DNA of 64,000 bases, taken from contig CBFHPW010000004.1 of assembly GCA_965657945.1 (NCBI GenBank), forward strand, positions 1 to 64,000, in the 5' to 3' direction. This DNA is from CAJJDF01 sp965657945 (GTDB lineage: Bacteria > Bacteroidota > Bacteroidia > Flavobacteriales_D > CAJJDF01). Both the position numbers and the translations under genes were made by a program. Of this stretch, positions 1 to 8,037 are shown piece after piece (positions within the stretch are counted from its first letter, which is position 1; the number at the start of each line of letters is the position of its first letter). The notes under the pieces were generated by a model. That model had not been told where the DNA came from. It saw only the letters and a program-made list of their open reading frames with translations, and did no database searches.

Positions 1-2
1 TA

Positions 3-2288
3 GATCAAGACAAAGTAGAAGGAGCTAGTTTTATGGAGTTTGTTTTTACCAAACAGCCATTTGAAATCGCGAATTGGTTGGGTAAATTGGGAGCGATCAT
101 GTCGCACCGTTTTATTTATAATGGTTTCGGTATTTCTTCCTTTGTCATACCTTTTTATCTATTTATTGTATCATTCAAAATCCTTTCGGGTGTTCAGTTA
201 CTTTCCATTAAGAAAACGTTCAAAGTGTCTCTGGTAACGTTAGTTTGGGGTTCTATCTTTTTTGGCTTCTTTTTTTCTACCAATTTGTTGTATATGGGAG
301 GAAATTTTGGCTATCAATTAAATGATTGGTTGGCCAATTCTATAGGAAGTGTAGGTACATTTTTTCTGCTTATTTTTTCTTTTATAGCTCTCACCGGAGC
401 AATGTTCAAGGATTTTCTTTCGAGTAGTATGACTTTTATTAAATCGCTCTTGCCCAACAAATCCGGACACGAAACTAAAATATCGAAACCAGTAGCAGAT
501 AAATATGAGGTTGAGATGGATGAAATAGAAGAAGAGAAAGAGTTTCAAAAAACCGAAACAGAAGAAGAGGAAGAGTTTGATGCGGAATCCATCACATTGA
601 AAATTGATTCTTCAGAGATTGCTGAAGAATCAGATTCAGAAAAACAAGTAACGAGTGTAGATTTGTCCACAGAAGTACCTGAATCAAAAGAAGAAGTATC
701 CGATGAATTCGAAATTGAGGTTGAGACGGTAAATGAGGAGGTTTTATCAGAAAAGGAGATTAACAGCAAAGTAAAAGAATTTGGAGAGTATGATCCTGAA
801 TTAGATTTGTCTTCTTACAAATTGCCTCCAATAGATTTATTGGAAACACATGGTCAAACAACAGGTATAAACATAAACAAAGAAGAGCTTGAGGCGAATA
901 AAAATAGAATTGTCGAAACTCTCTCGAACTACAAAATAGATATCGATAAAATAAAGGCAACAGTGGGTCCGACTGTTACTTTGTATGAAGTAGTTCCAGC
1001 GCCAGGAGTAAGAATTTCAAAAATAAAAAACTTAGAAGACGACATCGCATTAAGTTTATCTGCGTTAGGTATTAGAATTATTGCCCCAATTCCTGGTAAA
1101 GGAACAATCGGAATAGAGGTGCCTAATTCTAATCCTCAAATCGTTTCGATGAAGGCACTGATTAGTTCGGATAAATTTCAGAATTCGAAATTTGAATTGC
1201 CGGTAGCTTTAGGGAAAACTATTTCAAACGAAACTTTGATTGCAGATCTGACTAAAATGCCTCATTTACTTATGGCGGGTGCAACAGGTCAAGGAAAATC
1301 TGTTGGATTAAATGCGATACTTGTTTCTATCTTGTACAAGAAACATCCATCTCAAGTAAAATTTGTATTGGTAGATCCAAAGAAAGTAGAGCTTACTTTA
1401 TTCAATAAAATAGAAAGGCATTTCTTGGCAAAATTGCCCGGAGAAGAAGAAGCGATTATTACCGATACGAGTAAAGTTGTGGCAACCTTAAATTCGCTGT
1501 GTATTGAAATGGACAATCGATATGATTTATTAAAAGATGCGCAAGTAAGAAATATCAAAGAATACAACGCTAAATTTGTTCAAAGAAAATTGAATCCAGA
1601 ACAAGGGCATCAATTTTTGCCTTACATAGTTTTGGTTATTGATGAGTTTGCAGATTTGATTATGACAGCCGGAAAAGAAGTAGAAACCCCAATTGCTCGA
1701 ATCGCTCAGCTAGCCCGTGCCATTGGTATTCACTTAATTGTAGCAACTCAAAGACCTTCTGTTAATGTAATAACAGGAGTTATCAAAGCCAACTTCCCGG
1801 GGAGAATTGCTTTCCGTGTTACTTCTAAAATAGATTCTAGGACAATTCTTGATACTGGTGGAGCCGATCAATTAATAGGAAGAGGGGATATGATTTACTC
1901 TACAGGAAGTGATATCATCAGACTTCAATGTGGATTTGTTGATACACCTGAGGTAGAGAAGATTTGTGACTTTATTGGAGAACAACGAGGATATCCCAAT
2001 GCGCTTTTGTTGCCAGAGTACATAGATGAATCCGCTTCGACAAAAGGATCGTTTGATGACGAAGATCGAGATGATAAATTTGAGGAAGCGGCCCGCATTA
2101 TTGTGATTCATCAGCAAGGTTCTGCCTCGCTATTGCAGCGAAAATTAAAATTAGGTTACAATAGGGCAGGAAGAATCGTGGATCAATTGGAGTCAGCTGG
2201 AATCATTGGACCCTTTGAAGGCAGTAAAGCGAGAAAGGTTTTGGTTCCTGACGAAATTAGTTTGGAACGGTTATTGGAAGAACTTTAA
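3..2288 (+). CDS. ftsK: DNA translocase FtsK (5' end outside window)
   Basis: ATP-driven DNA pump anchored at the division septum; it helps segregate chromosome termini and activates Xer recombination. The frame stays open to the left edge (codons for DQDKVEGASF precede the ATG at 33), and the residues match the loop after the first membrane helices of Bacteroidota FtsK, so 33 is not the true start. Numbering from that ATG, membrane helices lie near 25-120 and a strongly acidic linker near 150-250. Walker A GATGQGKS is at 416-423 and Walker B ends at D537-E538. The DNA-reading winged-helix gamma domain spans about 683-751. XerD, its usual partner, is encoded at 49544-50443. Family call is certain; only the N-terminus is missing. 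Confidence 0.97.
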   Translation, partial: DQDKVEGASFMEFVFTKQPFEIANWLGKLGAIMSHRFIYNGFGISSFVIPFYLFIVSFKILSGVQLLSIKKTFKVSLVTLVWGSIFFGFFFSTNLLYMGGNFGYQLNDWLANSIGSVGTFFLLIFSFIALTGAMFKDFLSSSMTFIKSLLPNKSGHETKISKPVADKYEVEMDEIEEEKEFQKTETEEEEEFDAESITLKIDSSEIAEESDSEKQVTSVDLSTEVPESKEEVSDEFEIEVETVNEEVLSEKEINSKVKEFGEYDPELDLSSYKLPPIDLLETHGQTTGININKEELEANKNRIVETLSNYKIDIDKIKATVGPTVTLYEVVPAPGVRISKIKNLEDDIALSLSALGIRIIAPIPGKGTIGIEVPNSNPQIVSMKALISSDKFQNSKFELPVALGKTISNETLIADLTKMPHLLMAGATGQGKSVGLNAILVSILYKKHPSQVKFVLVDPKKVELTLFNKIERHFLAKLPGEEEAIITDTSKVVATLNSLCIEMDNRYDLLKDAQVRNIKEYNAKFVQRKLNPEQGHQFLPYIVLVIDEFADLIMTAGKEVETPIARIAQLARAIGIHLIVATQRPSVNVITGVIKANFPGRIAFRVTSKIDSRTILDTGGADQLIGRGDMIYSTGSDIIRLQCGFVDTPEVEKICDFIGEQRGYPNALLLPEYIDESASTKGSFDDEDRDDKFEEAARIIVIHQQGSASLLQRKLKLGYNRAGRIVDQLESAGIIGPFEGSKARKVLVPDEISLERLLEEL

Positions 2289-2414
2289 AAGTTGTGAAAA
2301 AGTGCAAATAAATCATTTTATTTACCTAAAGTTATCCTTTTGTTATGCACCTTTTTCGTCCTCATAAAAACTATTAATTTTACCCATATAAATAAGGAGT
2401 AATAAAAACACAGA

Positions 2415-3083
2415 ATGAAAAAAATACTTTTAATTGCAGGTTTGGCTATAATTTCAATTGCGGTAAATGCGCAAGAAACTTATCAAGAAAAAGATCCGAA
2501 AGCAAAAGCGATCTTGGACAACCTAAGCAAAAAACACCAATCACTTGACAATATTGTGATAGATTTTACGGCTACTTTTTCGGGAGCCAGAATTAAAAAA
2601 CAAGTGCTGATGGGAACCGCTTATAAAGCGGGTAAGAAATACGCCTATTACACAGCCGATTACATTGTGGTAAACAACGGAAGGTATAATTGGTTATTTG
2701 TGAAAAGTGAAAATGAAGTAACAATCACAAGCAATGAAGATGCAGAAGAAGAAAATGGATTGATCAGCCCTTCTAAATTGATGTCTATCTGGGAAAAAGG
2801 ATTCAAGTATCAATTTATTGGAGAAGGAAAAGTAGGAAGTAAAACACTGCAAGAAGTGAGATTATTTCCAGACAATCCTAAAAAATCAAAATACCACACA
2901 ATTACTTTGATTATTGACAAGGTGAAGAATGAACTGAACGAAGTAACAATAAAAGGAAGAGATGGTGTAAACATGAATTACGACATCAATAGTTTCAAAT
3001 CTTCTCAGGCAATTTCGTCTTCTAAGTTTAAGTTTGACAAATCGAAGTATCCTAATTGTACGGAAAACGACCAACGATTTTAA
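2415..3083 (+). CDS. LolA-like outer-membrane lipoprotein carrier
   Basis: Periplasmic carrier expected to ferry lipoproteins from the inner to the outer membrane. It has 222 residues with a signal peptide of about 19 residues (MKKILLIAGL..., cleavage near NA|QE). The mature part has the LolA pattern: an early helix (AKAILDNLSKKHQSLDNI), then beta strands including a VDFxATF-like segment, and a conserved late region (NELNEVTIKGRDGVNMNYDI). It follows ftsK by 126 bp, an arrangement common in Bacteroidota. A LolD-type ATPase is encoded at 60693-61343, consistent with a Lol system. No clear promoter was found; TAATTTTA at 2375-2382 is a weak -7 candidate. Confidence 0.88.
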   Translation: MKKILLIAGLAIISIAVNAQETYQEKDPKAKAILDNLSKKHQSLDNIVIDFTATFSGARIKKQVLMGTAYKAGKKYAYYTADYIVVNNGRYNWLFVKSENEVTITSNEDAEEENGLISPSKLMSIWEKGFKYQFIGEGKVGSKTLQEVRLFPDNPKKSKYHTITLIIDKVKNELNEVTIKGRDGVNMNYDINSFKSSQAISSSKFKFDKSKYPNCTENDQRF

Positions 3084-3145
3084 CATCAACTTTTAGGTGA
3101 TTTTATGTTTCTTCTAGTGTAAAAAAAAGTTGAATTGTCTGTTGT

Positions 3146-3874
3146 TTAATAAGTTCTGACATCGACTATTTCTCCGCTTTTATAATGTGGGTCATTATCT
3201 ATTTGATAAATAGAATCAGCAATAACTTGAGGACTTGACAATTCGTTGTTTTTCTTCATGTCAATGAATCGTTGGACATTACTGAACTCTGATTCCTTGC
3301 TTTTTCGGATTTCTGCTTGCATCTCTGTATCTATTATTCCTGGATAAATAGAAAGGATATGAACTGGATATGGAGATTTTTCTTCCTCTACAGCCATAGT
3401 TTTGGAAAAACTATCCATCGCTGATTTTGTACTGCAATACACTGACCAACCGTGGTGCGAACCATGAGCAGCCCCGGAAGATATGTTTCTGATTTTCTTG
3501 GAACCTTTAAAATCGCGTAGCATTTTTATGAAAATAGAACAAAGAACCATCGGTGTGGTATAGTTTAGTGTAATAGTCGATTCAATATCTCCGCTAGGGA
3601 TATTTGGCAGAGTATCTATTTTTCCTAATTTCCCTGCATTATTAATGAAAGTAATAGAATCTGGTTTCTTTTCTAGTATCTGATTCAGTAATGTTTCAAA
3701 AACTGTAATTGACTTATTTAGGTCGCTTAAATCAATTTGAATAGGAGCTATATGATTTTTCTTTGCTTGTGGAGTTCTTGCTAAAGAATATATTTGGTAA
3801 CCTTCATTTTTGTATTTCTCAGTCAATGCTTTTCCAAGCCCTTTACTTCCTCCAGTAATTATAATAATGTCCAT
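3146..3874 (-). CDS. SDR family NAD(P)-dependent oxidoreductase
   Basis: Classical short-chain dehydrogenase/reductase of 242 residues. The cofactor-binding TGGSKGLG is at residues 7-14, the structural NNAG at 78-81, the catalytic Ser at 132-133 and the YxxxK pair at Y146/K150 (YCSTK). The C-terminal region (PGIIDTEMQ, then a short FxDMKKNNELxSP stretch) resembles the sepiapterin reductase / benzil reductase (YueD-like) branch, but the substrate cannot be assigned from sequence. It stands alone, convergent with the LolA gene. The reductase fold is certain, the specific function is not. Confidence 0.9.
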   Translation of the reverse strand: MDIIIITGGSKGLGKALTEKYKNEGYQIYSLARTPQAKKNHIAPIQIDLSDLNKSITVFETLLNQILEKKPDSITFINNAGKLGKIDTLPNIPSGDIESTITLNYTTPMVLCSIFIKMLRDFKGSKKIRNISSGAAHGSHHGWSVYCSTKSAMDSFSKTMAVEEEKSPYPVHILSIYPGIIDTEMQAEIRKSKESEFSNVQRFIDMKKNNELSSPQVIADSIYQIDNDPHYKSGEIVDVRTY

Positions 3875-3938
3875 TTTTTTCTAAACTCAGTTGGTTTTAT
3901 AAATGTAGGAATAAAAAATCAACCATTATTGAAGGTTG

Positions 3939-3973
3939 TTTGTGGAATTATAAAAAAGAAAAAGGTATTTTTG
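3939..3973 (+). promoter_or_regulatory. Bacteroidota-type promoter of the DUF2452 gene
   Basis: TTTG at 3939-3942 is followed, 23 nt later, by TATTTTTG at 3966-3973, an exact match to the TAnnTTTG -7 element. Predicted transcription start is near 3977, giving a leader of about 14 nt before the ATG at 3991. Confidence 0.55.
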
Positions 3974-3990
3974 TCTAACAAATAAGAGCA

Positions 3991-4416
3991 ATGACAAAAC
4001 AAAACGAAGAAAAGAAACCTGACCAAGTAGTATTTGACGAAAAATCCGGAAAATATGATGCTGCCATCAAAGAGTATGGTACAAACGTAGGAGCTCCGAG
4101 TATTTCCACAACCAATGTGAAAACTTGGAAAAATGTAGGGATTTCGAAGGTGAATCATATGCTCAAACAAAAGTTTAATGAACTCCAGGCTGAGTACGCA
4201 CAGATGATGGAAGAGTACCAATGGAATGAACTTATTTATAACACGGAATATAATTTCGAACCGATTATTGGAGAGGTCTATTATCTCTATCAGAGAGAAG
4301 ATGAGTCTACTTTTTTGAGTGTTATCCCGCCCAGTAGTTTCAAAAAATATGAGTTTATTGGCGCATTCCGATTAAGTTTTGAAAAAATGTGGATTAAAAT
4401 AGAAATAGAAGAATAA
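3991..4416 (+). CDS. DUF2452 domain protein
   Basis: Protein of 141 residues with no signal peptide or membrane segment. It follows the DUF2452 pattern as I know it: an N-terminal KPDQVVFDEKSGKYDAAIKEYGTNVGAP block, a central charged helix (KQKFNELQAEYAQMMEEYQWNE), and a C-terminal block with IGEVYYLYQ and FLSVIPPSSF. Function is unknown. It is a single-gene unit with its own promoter (3939-3973) and a strong terminator (4414-4449). I can support family membership but no reaction. Confidence 0.8.
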   Translation: MTKQNEEKKPDQVVFDEKSGKYDAAIKEYGTNVGAPSISTTNVKTWKNVGISKVNHMLKQKFNELQAEYAQMMEEYQWNELIYNTEYNFEPIIGEVYYLYQREDESTFLSVIPPSSFKKYEFIGAFRLSFEKMWIKIEIEE

Positions 4417-4449
4417 AAAAAGGCCCTCTGTAAAGAGGGCCTTTTTTTA
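4414..4449. terminator. Bidirectional rho-independent terminator
   Basis: Perfect inverted repeat AGGCCCTCT (4421-4429) / AGAGGGCCT (4434-4442) with a GTAA loop, flanked by an A run on the left and a T run on the right. It can stop transcription from both convergent neighbours (DUF2452 gene and outer-membrane gene). Confidence 0.93.
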
Positions 4450-4471
4450 TTAGTCACAACACCTAGAATCA

Positions 4472-5068
4472 TTAAAAGGTAGAGGTAATTCCAACTTGAG
4501 CGATAGCTCGAGCTAATCCAACTTCCACATAGGCACCAAGATTATCTGTGATAAAGAATCTCGTTCCAAAAGTTGCTTCAAGTCCAAGAGGAAATATAGC
4601 CTTGATGTTCAAATTATCAATTGATGGGTCTCCTAATACACTGGTCCATGTATTACTTCTGTAGCCTGCTGCCACCCCAAAATACGGGTCTATAAAATCA
4701 TGATCACCAAAATGCCAATTAAATCGGAGCATTACGTTATAACCAGTTCGGGTGATTTCATTTCGATAAGTAGTCTGGCCAGATTGTGAATTGAATGTGG
4801 CAATTCCTTGTAAGTAGGAAAAGTTTAACCCGAAACCAAAATTTTCGGAAATTCCATATTCATATTTAAAAAATAATGGTCCCGTAGAAGAATAGGAGTA
4901 ATTCGTATTGGATTCATAGGTGGATAAAACGGCATTACCAAAATTACCGAAACCGTAGCCTGCACTTATATTGTGCGATTCGCTTTGATATATTTGGCTG
5001 CTTGCTATTGATGATAGTAGAAAAGGGGAGGCTAATACTAGCAGCCCAGTTTTAATTTTGTTTTTCAT
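4472..5068 (-). CDS. Outer-membrane beta-barrel protein
   Basis: Protein of 198 residues with a signal peptide (MKNKIKTGLLVLASPFLLSSIASS, cleavage near residue 24). The rest is alternating amphipathic strands with aromatic girdles (ISAGYGFGNFG, FFKYEYGISENFGFGLNFSYLQG, YNVMLRFNWHFG, YFGVAAGYRSNTW, LGLEATFGTRFFITDNLGAYVEVGLA), the signature of small 8-stranded outer-membrane barrels. It may be an OmpW/OmpX-like membrane protein or the 'outer membrane beta-barrel' family; ligand unknown. The terminator at 4414-4449 closes the unit. Confidence 0.82.
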   Translation of the reverse strand: MKNKIKTGLLVLASPFLLSSIASSQIYQSESHNISAGYGFGNFGNAVLSTYESNTNYSYSSTGPLFFKYEYGISENFGFGLNFSYLQGIATFNSQSGQTTYRNEITRTGYNVMLRFNWHFGDHDFIDPYFGVAAGYRSNTWTSVLGDPSIDNLNIKAIFPLGLEATFGTRFFITDNLGAYVEVGLARAIAQVGITSTF

Positions 5069-5121
5069 GTTAGATAGATTTAAGTTTCTTAAATATAGAA
5101 AAAAATATAATGTTTACCCTA

Positions 5122-5556
5122 TTATTTTTTTGATTTATATGATAAATCGGTTTTTCCTGTATCCACAAGAAAATTCCCCATTAATAATTTTCTTCCTATA
5201 AGGATTGGAAATCTCATTTCTCCCCTTTCTGTCAAGGAAAGTTCAACTTTGTATTTTTCTTTAAAAATCAATACATCAGAGGTGATTACGTATCTTTTTT
5301 CGGAAATTCCATTCGAACTTTTCACCAACTTTTCTTTGAAAGTGGTAGAAGTGAATTTTTTCCCATGGTATTTTTGATGAGAAGGATCGAGTAAAACGAA
5401 AGAAATTGCTTTCTTCCCATTCTTCGTAAATGCTTTGATGTCTCGGCAATGAATCGAGGAGGAGTAAGCACCCGTGTCAATTTTCACGTCTATTTCTTCC
5501 AATTTGAGTCGAGGAAAATCAAGAATATCTTTTCTTCCAATAATTTTTTTCTTCAT
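5122..5556 (-). CDS. RimB-like retropepsin-fold protein (PF05618 'ATP-dependent zinc protease' family)
   Basis: Protein of 144 residues without a signal peptide. The motif IDTGAYSSSIH at residues 26-36 carries the D-T-G of retropepsin-like aspartic proteases, and a later RFPILIGRKLL segment matches the second family block. Members are often linked to RimK/glutamate-ligase systems, but no RimK is next to it here. It lies 5 bp downstream of the flavin oxidoreductase gene, so the two are probably co-transcribed. The old family name is misleading: no zinc or ATP motif is visible. Confidence 0.82.
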   Translation of the reverse strand: MKKKIIGRKDILDFPRLKLEEIDVKIDTGAYSSSIHCRDIKAFTKNGKKAISFVLLDPSHQKYHGKKFTSTTFKEKLVKSSNGISEKRYVITSDVLIFKEKYKVELSLTERGEMRFPILIGRKLLMGNFLVDTGKTDLSYKSKK

Positions 5557-5561
5557 CGTAT

Positions 5562-6506
5562 TTAGATCGTAATTGAACTCATCGTTTTTTGAGAATCCTT
5601 AAATTCTTCAATAATTTCGCACACAATTTCGGCAGCAGGTTTTATTTCGTGAATCAATCCAGAAATCTGGCCAATTTCTAATTCACCTTCTACTAAATCG
5701 CCTTCAAACATTCCTTTTTTAGCTCTCCCTTTTCCCAATAAATTTGCCAATTCGGAGGGTGAAGCGTGGTTTTGATAAGCTTCTGAGACTTTCTGAAAAA
5801 ATTCATTTTTGACAAGTCTTACAGGAGTTAATTCTTTTAGTGTAAGCAAGGTATCTCCTTCTTTGGCATCTACCACAGTTTCTTTGAATGCTTGGTGGGC
5901 CGAAGACTCAGGTGTCGCCACAAATCTACTTCCAATCTGTACAGCATCCGCTCCAAGAGTCATTGCGGCAAGCATTCCTTTTCCGGTTCCAATTCCTCCA
6001 GCAGCAATCAATGGAATGGTAATCTGTTCTTTCACCATTGGAATCAAACAGAAAGTTGTTGTTTCATCCCTTCCGTTACGACCACCAGCCTCAAATCCCT
6101 CAGCCACAATTGCATCAACACCAGCTTGCTGGGCTTTTAAGGCAAACTTTACGCTTGATACGACATGAACCACAATAATTCCATGCTCTTGTAGGTGTTT
6201 GGTCCAGGTTTTTGGATTTCCCGCTGAGGTAAACACAATCGGGACTTTAAATTCAATGATAGACTCGATGTGTTTGTCAATATCAGGGTAGAGCATCGGA
6301 AGATTAACCGCAAAGGGTTTATTGGTTGATGCCTTACATTTTTGAATTTGTTCTCTTAACACTTCTGGATACATAGATCCTGAACCAATGATTCCCAAAC
6401 CACCCGAATTACTAACAGCCGATGCTAATTCCCAACCACTACACCAAATCATCCCAGCTTGTATAAGCGGGTATTCAATTCCAAATAATTTTTTAATTCT
6501 GTTCAT
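5562..6506 (-). CDS. Nitronate monooxygenase / FabK-like flavin oxidoreductase
   Basis: FMN-dependent TIM-barrel enzyme of 314 residues. Visible motifs: N-terminal PLIQAGM (13-19), SNSGGLGIIG (32-41), AEGFEAGGRNG (135-145), AAGGIGTG (168-175) and GADAVQIGSRF (185-195), all around the FMN phosphate site. The family includes nitronate monooxygenases and the FabK enoyl-ACP reductases, and the residues do not decide between them; general annotations favour nitronate monooxygenase. First gene of a probable two-gene unit with the retropepsin-like gene. The upstream region (6507-6752) is shared with the divergent HmuY locus. Confidence 0.85.
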   Translation of the reverse strand: MNRIKKLFGIEYPLIQAGMIWCSGWELASAVSNSGGLGIIGSGSMYPEVLREQIQKCKASTNKPFAVNLPMLYPDIDKHIESIIEFKVPIVFTSAGNPKTWTKHLQEHGIIVVHVVSSVKFALKAQQAGVDAIVAEGFEAGGRNGRDETTTFCLIPMVKEQITIPLIAAGGIGTGKGMLAAMTLGADAVQIGSRFVATPESSAHQAFKETVVDAKEGDTLLTLKELTPVRLVKNEFFQKVSEAYQNHASPSELANLLGKGRAKKGMFEGDLVEGELEIGQISGLIHEIKPAAEIVCEIIEEFKDSQKTMSSITI

Positions 6507-6595
6507 AATTTTATCCTCTTATTATGAGTAAAGTTATCTCTTCTTTTGAGTACTCCACAAATTTTTTTTAAAAAAAAGCAAGAAAATCTGGCTTT

Positions 6596-6609
6596 ATGAC
6601 GAGAGTCAT
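6596..6609. promoter_or_regulatory. Crp/Fnr-type palindrome, distal copy
   Basis: ATGAC-GAGA-GTCAT, a perfect 5-bp inverted repeat with a 4-nt spacer, fits the TGAY-N4-RTCA pattern of Fnr-like regulators. Its centre is 85 bp (about eight helical turns) upstream of the proximal copy at 6680-6695. It also lies about 90 bp upstream of the divergent flavin oxidoreductase gene. Confidence 0.6.
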
Positions 6610-6679
6610 GGTTTGCAATTATCGAAAGATTGTTCTTTGTGTTGTCATTACAAGATTCTTATTCAGAATCACTTTAACG

Positions 6680-6695
6680 TATGACATGAGTCATA
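6680..6695. promoter_or_regulatory. Crp/Fnr-type palindrome, proximal copy
   Basis: TATGAC-ATGA-GTCATA, arms of 6 bp with a 4-nt spacer, centred at 6687.5. The start point predicted from the -7 box at 6717-6724 is near 6728, so the site is centred about -41, the classic position for activation by Crp/Fnr proteins. Confidence 0.65.
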
Positions 6696-6716
6696 TTTTA
6701 TAACAAACCAAACTAA

Positions 6717-6724
6717 TATTTTTG
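6717..6724 (+). promoter_or_regulatory. -7 element of the HmuY-like operon
   Basis: TATTTTTG is an exact TAnnTTTG match. No TTG lies 17-23 nt upstream; the Crp/Fnr-type palindrome occupies that space, which suggests an activator-dependent promoter. Predicted leader is about 25 nt. Confidence 0.6.
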
Positions 6725-6752
6725 TCAAACAATTAACAAAACAACTAACAAC

Positions 6753-8000
6753 ATGTTAAAACAATTATTTTTTATCTCGGCTTTGGCCGTTTCTACAATT
6801 TCAGCAACAGCACAACTTGTTTCGGATTCAGTTACAATGGGACCTGGTTATTCAAACCAAGTTTTTTACCAATTATCAACGGGAAATAAAACAATGGCAA
6901 GTTCCACAGATTGGGATTTACAGTTTTTCTCCAGTTTATTTTCTGCCTCTATCCGGGTTAATAATGGATTTGATGTTGAGTTATACCAAGCAGCAAGCAC
7001 AGATACCACAAACTTTGCAACCTCTACTTTGGATACTTCTACTCTTACAATCCTAAGAGATGGTTACGCAACTTGGGAGACCGATGCTTTTACTTCTCAA
7101 TCTACAGGGCATCCTAATTACGGATGGGGAAAATACCAAGGACTAGGAAATTTAGTAGGATTTAAAGTATACGCTATTAAATTGACCTCTGGTGTGTTCA
7201 AGAAAATTTGGATCAAAGAATTTAAAACAAGTGGAGAACTTACCTTTACTGTTGCTGATTTGGACGGGTCTAATTCATTTACCAAAACGCTTAACAGAAC
7301 AGGATATAGTTCAAAAAGACATTTTTATTATGACATTGAAAATGATTCGGTATATGACTCAGAGCCTTTGAAAAATGAATGGGAATTAGTTTTTAGAAAA
7401 TACTCAGACCAAGCAGGTCCAGGTTTCTATAATGTGACAGGTGCTTTAACAAACGATGGTTTGGCAATTGCGCAAGTAAATAACACACCCATTGCCGATG
7501 CAAAAGCAAACTGGAACTTGCATACCTATGACAGTACAATTAATATCATAGGGTATGATTGGAAAAGTTTTAATATGGGAACTTTTAGCTGGGACATCAC
7601 CGATTCACTTTCATTTATTATGAAAGATTACAACGGAGATGTTTACCAATTGGTATTTACAGGAACGACAGGATCTGGTTCAGGAAAAATGTATTTCACC
7701 AAAGAATTGTTTTCTACAGTTAGCCTTGAGGAAAACTCACCAGTATTGAATGTGGGGGTTTTTCCAAACCCAGCTCAGTCATTCTTAACAATCAACTTTG
7801 AATTAGAGAATGCAAACGTACCCACTCAAATAAGATTATTGGACATGAACGGAAGACAAGTAAAGTCTATTACTTCTAATTTCATGAATTCAGGAGTGAA
7901 CCAAATCAATACAGATGTGTCGGATTTGAAACAAGGAATATATTTACTGCAAATTACTGCTGGAAATAAATCAATTACGAAAAGAGTTGTAAAACAATAA
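6753..8000 (+). CDS. HmuY-like protein with T9SS type A sorting domain
   Basis: Predicted secreted heme-binding-type protein of 415 residues. A signal peptide spans 1-20 (TATA|QL). The body carries two copies of a HmuY-like half-motif: 33-58 (YSNQVFYQLSTG...WDLQF) and 190-214 (HFYYDIEND...WELVF). A later block, IIGYDWKSF (265-273), aligns with VIGFEWKQY in the lipoprotein encoded two genes downstream, so the two are homologous over most of their length. Residues about 336-415 form a type IX sorting domain (FPNPAQSFLTI, LLDMNGRQ, LKQGIYLLQI, KRVVKQ end). First gene of the locus, behind two Crp/Fnr-type sites. Heme binding is inferred from family and neighbours; the ligands are not identified. 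Confidence 0.85.
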   Translation: MLKQLFFISALAVSTISATAQLVSDSVTMGPGYSNQVFYQLSTGNKTMASSTDWDLQFFSSLFSASIRVNNGFDVELYQAASTDTTNFATSTLDTSTLTILRDGYATWETDAFTSQSTGHPNYGWGKYQGLGNLVGFKVYAIKLTSGVFKKIWIKEFKTSGELTFTVADLDGSNSFTKTLNRTGYSSKRHFYYDIENDSVYDSEPLKNEWELVFRKYSDQAGPGFYNVTGALTNDGLAIAQVNNTPIADAKANWNLHTYDSTINIIGYDWKSFNMGTFSWDITDSLSFIMKDYNGDVYQLVFTGTTGSGSGKMYFTKELFSTVSLEENSPVLNVGVFPNPAQSFLTINFELENANVPTQIRLLDMNGRQVKSITSNFMNSGVNQINTDVSDLKQGIYLLQITAGNKSITKRVVKQ

Positions 8001-8008
8001 GAATAAAT

Positions 8009-8037
8009 GGGCGGGAATACACTCTCGCCCCTTTTTT
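8009..8037 (+). terminator. Hairpin plus U-tract inside the HmuY operon
   Basis: GGGCGGG (8009-8015) pairs with CTCGCCC (8024-8030), a 7-bp stem with one G-T pair and an 8-nt loop, followed by C and six T. The T run directly abuts the ATG of the TonB receptor at 8038. It looks like a partial terminator that would leave less message for the two downstream genes; it may also affect initiation at the abutting start codon. Confidence 0.75.

Noticed and set aside
2375..2382. TAATTTTA as promoter of the lolA-like gene
   Set aside because: Last base departs from TAnnTTTG and no TTG lies at 17-23 nt upstream, so not listed as a feature.
3086..3133. Inverted repeat TCAACTTTT ... AAAAGTTGA between the lolA-like and SDR genes
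   Set aside because: The loop is about 30 nt and the stem AT-rich, so it is a poor terminator; left unannotated.
5809..6168. 119-codon plus-strand frame within the flavin oxidoreductase gene
   Set aside because: Antisense shadow of a gene whose FMN motifs are all intact.
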